A stretch of 64,000 nt of DNA, taken from Streptomyces griseomycini (GTDB lineage: Bacteria; Actinomycetota; Actinomycetes; Streptomycetales; Streptomycetaceae). Below the pieces are notes generated by a model that was given only the letters and a program-made list of their open reading frames with translations, was not told the origin of the DNA and ran no database searches. Shown piece by piece: positions 60,827-64,000 of the stretch; within the stretch, counting starts at the first letter, position 1, and each line of letters opens with the position of its first letter. Location of the stretch: assembly GCF_014203535.1 (NCBI RefSeq), contig NZ_JACHJI010000001.1:434001-498000 (forward strand), given 5' to 3'. The translations under genes and the position numbers were made by a program.

Positions 60827-60845
60827 CGTGTGCCCGGCGCCGGGA

Positions 60846-61304
60846 TCAGCCGTGGTGTCCGCCGCCGCCGTGGTCGCCCCTGTTGTGGCTGCCACCGGGG
60901 TTCATGTGCTCGGACCCCTCCTCCAGCGTGCCGCCGAGCGTGGACCGCAGCTGCGCGACCGTGCTCTCCTGCCCGACGGCGACCCACTTGCGGCCCACGA
61001 GGTAGTAGCCGCCGTAGTCCTTCGCCCCGTTCAGCCACTCGCGCTGGCCGCGGTCGGTGGCGAACGTGGCGAGGACGAACCTGCCGTCGCTGTTGTCGCA
61101 GACGGCCTGCCGGATCTCGTCGGCGTCCGTCTGCATGTTCGGCTCGCACCTCACCTCGGCGGCCAGGTGCTCGAGGCTGCCGGTCGCGGTGGCCGGCACG
61201 CCCTGGTCCCCGTCGCCCTTCCCGTCACCGCCGGATCCGCAGCCGGTCAGCGCCAGTACCGCCACCGCGCCGGCCAGCGCGGGCATCGGTCGGGTCAGCC
61301 TCAT
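60846..61304 (-). CDS. Putative lipoprotein, 152 aa
   Basis: The 152-residue protein has a lipoprotein signal ending in LALTGC (Cys at about 22), a Gly/Asp linker and a small exported domain with two cysteines (VRCEPNMQTDADEIRQAVCD). The C terminus is Gly/His-rich (SHNRGDHGGGGHHG), which may bind metal. Function unknown. GGAGG lies about 5 bases before the ATG at 61304. Confidence 0.82.
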   Translation of the reverse strand: MRLTRPMPALAGAVAVLALTGCGSGGDGKGDGDQGVPATATGSLEHLAAEVRCEPNMQTDADEIRQAVCDNSDGRFVLATFATDRGQREWLNGAKDYGGYYLVGRKWVAVGQESTVAQLRSTLGGTLEEGSEHMNPGGSHNRGDHGGGGHHG

Positions 61305-61453
61305 GTGTTCCTCCGGTCTTCGACGGCGACATCGTGGCGGCGGCACGCCGCACGGAGCCCCGGCGCGGGGCCCTCGCCCTTCGATACGGCCGCGGCGCCC
61401 GCAGCGCTCACATTCCGGTGCGGCTCCGGGTACGGGCGTGCGAGGGTGGTCCG

Positions 61454-61966
61454 GTGAACAGTGACTGGGAGGACCGTGTGGCCGCCGCCTGGGCCCGCTT
61501 CGACGACCACGCCGAGGAGGACGCGCCGGCCTTCCGCGCGGTGATCGACGCGCTCGTGGCCGAGCTGCCCGGGGACAGCCCGCTGGGTCCCTTCGAGCAG
61601 GCCTGCGCCTGGGACTCCACGGGGCACTCCGACAAGGCGGTGCCGCTCTACCGGCGTGCGCTGGACGGCGGGCTCGAGGAGGAGAGCCGGTACAAGGCGC
61701 GGCGGGCGAGGATCCAGCTGGCGAGTTCACTGCGCAACACCGGCCGGGCGGAGGAGGGCGTACGGCTGCTGACGCCCGAACTCGACGCTCCGTCCGACGA
61801 GTTGGACGACGCCGTACGAGCGTGCCTGGCGCTGTGCCTGTCCAGCCTGGGTCGTGACCGCGAGGGGCTGTCGCTGGTCCTCGGCGCCCTCGCTCCGCAC
61901 CTCCCGCGCTACCGGCGGTCGATGGCCGCCTACGCCCGCCTGCTGGTCGAACCCGCCGGGGAGTGA
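61454..61966 (+). CDS. TPR-repeat protein, 170 aa
   Basis: The 170-residue protein has tetratricopeptide-like helices: GPFEQACAWDSTGHSDKAVP and YKARRARIQLASSLRNTGRA, then ACLALCLSSLGRDREGL. It belongs to a small conserved group seen in Streptomyces and other bacteria, probably for protein binding. The GTG at 61454 gives the opening NSDWEDRVAAAWARFDD. No strong ribosome binding site is seen. It has no membrane segment. Confidence 0.82.
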   Translation: MNSDWEDRVAAAWARFDDHAEEDAPAFRAVIDALVAELPGDSPLGPFEQACAWDSTGHSDKAVPLYRRALDGGLEEESRYKARRARIQLASSLRNTGRAEEGVRLLTPELDAPSDELDDAVRACLALCLSSLGRDREGLSLVLGALAPHLPRYRRSMAAYARLLVEPAGE

Positions 61967-62014
61967 CGGTTCACCGCCAGGTGACCAACCGCCGATTCGC
62001 TCGTTCAGCTGAAC

Positions 62015-63937
62015 GTGCAGTCACAGGATGTCGCCCGCCGCCCCGCACCCTCCTCCCCGGCCGGACCGGTCGTGGAGGTCGAGCAGGCCGAGGCCGCACT
62101 CGTCGAGCACTACCCGCGGCTCGTCCGGATCGCCTACCTGGTGCTGCCGTCCCGGATGGGCCGCTGCAGGCGGGTCCTGACCGCGCACTCCCTCACCCAG
62201 CGCGCCCTGCCCCGTGCCCGCACCCCGGCCCCGGCGATCCCCTCCCGGCCGGCCGGCCGCGACGGTGACCCCGGGTACGCGCTGGTCCGCCTCCAGGTGG
62301 TGCGCACGGCGCTGGAGGCCGGCCTGCCGCTCAGGCGCAGAGCGTGGCCCAAGCGGGCGCAACTGCCGTCGCCACTGCCCCAGGTGTGGGGCCTGAAGCT
62401 GTTCCCGCGCTCGGGCGGCGCCGACGAACTCGCCCTGGACCAGCGGCTGTCCGCGCTCTCCGGCCCGGCTCGCGCCGCCTGTGTGCTGCGCGGTCTGGAG
62501 CGGCTCCCGGACGGGGACGTGCGCGAGGTGCTCACGGCCGCGGGCGTCGCCGACGCGGACGCCGCGCTGGCCGAGGCCGACCGCGGCGGCGCCGAGCACC
62601 GGCTGCTCGACTCCGCCGAGTTCGACCCCTGCTCGCTCCAGGCCCGGCCGACCGACCTGCTGCGCCGCCGCCGTCGCCTGAACGCCACGCTGGTGGCCGG
62701 GGCCGCGCTCGCCGTCTGCGGGGCGCTGCTCGGGCCGCCGGGTGACGGCTGGGGCCCCGACGGCGCCGCCGCGCCCCCGTACGCCCGGAACCCGGCCGCG
62801 CAGGCGGCGCTGGACCCGGGGAGGCTGACCCGGGTCTCCCCCACCGCGTGGAGGACCTCCGCGCGCGTCGACTTCTCGGTGTGGCCCGCACGCGGTGACC
62901 TCACCGACGACACGGCCCTGCTGCGCCGCGCCCTCGCCGTCTGGGCCCGGCCGGGCGGGAGCGTCCAGGTGTCGGCGACCCCCGGCACCCCCTCCGGCGG
63001 CCCCGCCGGACCGCCCCAGCTGCTGTACGCCGGGACGGTCGACAACGCCCGCGTGGTGATCCTCCACGACGGTCTGCGCATCGCCCGGTACGCCGAGCCG
63101 GCCGACGGCACGCGCGGTGCGGCGCTCGACTTCGCCCGGGTCGACGGGGCCGGCCGGGCCGGGTCGAGCGCGGTGGTGCTGGGCCGGACCGACGGCAACG
63201 TCCGCTACCTGACGGCGCCCTGGGTGCGCGGGGCGGGCGAGCGGGACCTGCGCGAGCCCGGGGCCGCCGCGACCGACATCGCCCTCACCGGCGGTGTGAC
63301 CCCGCCCCTGCCCAGCCCGGCCCTGACATCCGGACCGTGCACCTCGTGGAACGTGCTGCAGCTGACCGACGGCACCGGCACCCGGCTGGTGACCGACCTC
63401 GGCGAGCTGGTCCCGGCCGGGCTGACCGCGGGGCGGCCCGGCGCCGCCGAAGCCGCCGCCGGCGCCGAGGCGCTGCGCACCTGGGCGCCGTTCGCGTGCT
63501 CGCTGAGAGCGGTGCGCTCCGCGGGCGTGCGGAGTGTGAACGCCTGGGCGTTCGCCGAACAGCCGCTGCCCGACGCGGGCGGGTCGGCGGCGTGGGTGTG
63601 CACGCGCGCCGAGACCTGGCGGGGCGGCGGGGCCCGGGTGCTGGCGCAGTTCCACACGCCGGGCGGGCGGTTCGGGGCGGTGACGGCGAGGGCCGAGGAC
63701 GTGCCGGCGTGCGGGGCGCGCGAGCCGCGGGTGCTCGCCGGGGTGCTGTGGAAGTCCGGGGCGGGCACCTGGTACCTGCTGGCCGCCGGCAGCCGCGACA
63801 CGGTGTCCGTCAGGGCGACGGGCGGGGTCGAGGGATCGGCCCGGGGGCGTCTGCTGACCGTCCGCGCCGAACAGGGCGCCCGGGCCGACCTCAAGGGCAC
63901 ACTGGAGGACGGACGGACGGTGAGCGGGCTGCGGTAG
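62015..63937 (+). CDS. Membrane protein with a sigma-factor-like N terminus
   Basis: The 640-residue protein begins with a cytoplasmic part of about 225 residues. Its segment AEAALVEHYPRLVRIAYLVLP resembles region 2 of ECF sigma factors, and LSALSGPARAACVLRGLERL followed by DVREVLTAAGVADAD resembles region 4, both in degenerate form. A membrane helix follows at about 228-242 (ATLVAGAALAVCGALLG), and then an exported domain of about 400 residues with six or more cysteines and no enzymatic motif. The layout suggests a regulator or anti-sigma-like protein with an outside sensor domain, but this is inference. The start is GTG at 62015 with no strong ribosome binding site. Confidence 0.75.
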   Translation: MQSQDVARRPAPSSPAGPVVEVEQAEAALVEHYPRLVRIAYLVLPSRMGRCRRVLTAHSLTQRALPRARTPAPAIPSRPAGRDGDPGYALVRLQVVRTALEAGLPLRRRAWPKRAQLPSPLPQVWGLKLFPRSGGADELALDQRLSALSGPARAACVLRGLERLPDGDVREVLTAAGVADADAALAEADRGGAEHRLLDSAEFDPCSLQARPTDLLRRRRRLNATLVAGAALAVCGALLGPPGDGWGPDGAAAPPYARNPAAQAALDPGRLTRVSPTAWRTSARVDFSVWPARGDLTDDTALLRRALAVWARPGGSVQVSATPGTPSGGPAGPPQLLYAGTVDNARVVILHDGLRIARYAEPADGTRGAALDFARVDGAGRAGSSAVVLGRTDGNVRYLTAPWVRGAGERDLREPGAAATDIALTGGVTPPLPSPALTSGPCTSWNVLQLTDGTGTRLVTDLGELVPAGLTAGRPGAAEAAAGAEALRTWAPFACSLRAVRSAGVRSVNAWAFAEQPLPDAGGSAAWVCTRAETWRGGGARVLAQFHTPGGRFGAVTARAEDVPACGAREPRVLAGVLWKSGAGTWYLLAAGSRDTVSVRATGGVEGSARGRLLTVRAEQGARADLKGTLEDGRTVSGLR

Positions 63938-63980
63938 CCGGACGAACACCGTCGACCGGTCCGGACCGTTCGAGGCCGAA

Positions 63981-63986
63981 TACGAT
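63981..63986 (+). promoter_or_regulatory. Probable -10 element for the next gene
   Basis: TACGAT stands 14 bases before the right edge. It resembles the other -10 elements in the window and probably serves a gene that begins outside it. Confidence 0.4.
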
Positions 63987-64000
63987 CGGTAAGGTGTTCG

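Noticed and set aside
1..64000. CRISPR array, tRNA, rRNA, insertion sequence, prophage or integration site
   Set aside because: No regular direct repeats with spacers, no tRNA-like cloverleaf with a T-loop, no transposase or integrase and no target duplication were seen.

Overview
This window is high-GC actinobacterial chromosome, almost certainly Streptomyces. Third codon positions are nearly all G or C, GTG starts are common, and -10 elements of the TANNNT type stand out against the GC background. The gene set and order match the core region around cytochrome oxidase, pyruvate dehydrogenase and glutamine synthetase in S. coelicolor. Much of the order is also shared with Mycobacterium tuberculosis (ctaC, adoK, erpA-like, cobT, cobS, pepB, E2, TIGR01777 epimerase, lipB, lipA, DUF4191, RDD, glnA1). 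That comparison is from memory of those genomes; no search was run. I see no insertion sequence, prophage, CRISPR array, rRNA or tRNA.

Layout. 0-8 kb: cytochrome c oxidase genes ctaC-ctaD (reverse), a cysteine desulfurase fused to a TusA domain, adenosine kinase, a secreted/membrane protein, an ErpA/IscA-type Fe-S protein and quinolinate synthase NadA, itself an Fe-S enzyme. 8-15 kb: a reverse-strand array reading pspA, pspAA, sensor kinase, response regulator, RND transporter, which looks like an envelope-stress module. 15-22 kb: two methyltransferases and the nucleotide-loop genes of cobalamin synthesis (a CobU fused to a metallo-beta-lactamase-like domain, CobT, CobS). 22-24 kb: a GH114-type lipoprotein and leucyl aminopeptidase.

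25-45 kb is a lipoate neighbourhood: lpd and the two-lipoyl-domain E2 (sucB) in one operon, homodimeric pyruvate dehydrogenase E1 (aceE) behind a palindromic operator, then lipB and lipA, which make the cofactor these complexes need. Between them lie a collagen-like secreted protein, GntR and WYL regulators, a peptidoglycan amidase with a coupled 67-residue membrane protein, a MarP-like protease, a frameshifted acetyltransferase, a TIGR01777 epimerase, an FAD amine-oxidase-like protein and an NsdA-like regulator.

45-64 kb: small conserved membrane proteins, type I glutamine synthetase glnA with a clear GlnR box, then eukaryote-type glnII with a weaker GlnR box. After glnII come a short Cys-Cys ORF with attenuator-like hairpins before an orphan winged-helix protein, a second two-component pair with a TTG-started regulator, a DUF1996 secreted protein, a lipoprotein, a TPR protein and a membrane protein whose N terminus resembles a degenerate sigma factor.

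Most of this is ordinary Streptomyces core genome. The more interesting points are several promoter-proximal inverted repeats (nadA, aceE, ctaC), domain fusions (desulfurase-TusA, MBL-CobU, sigma-like-TM), many apparently leaderless genes, unusual start codons, and the leader-peptide/attenuator candidate.
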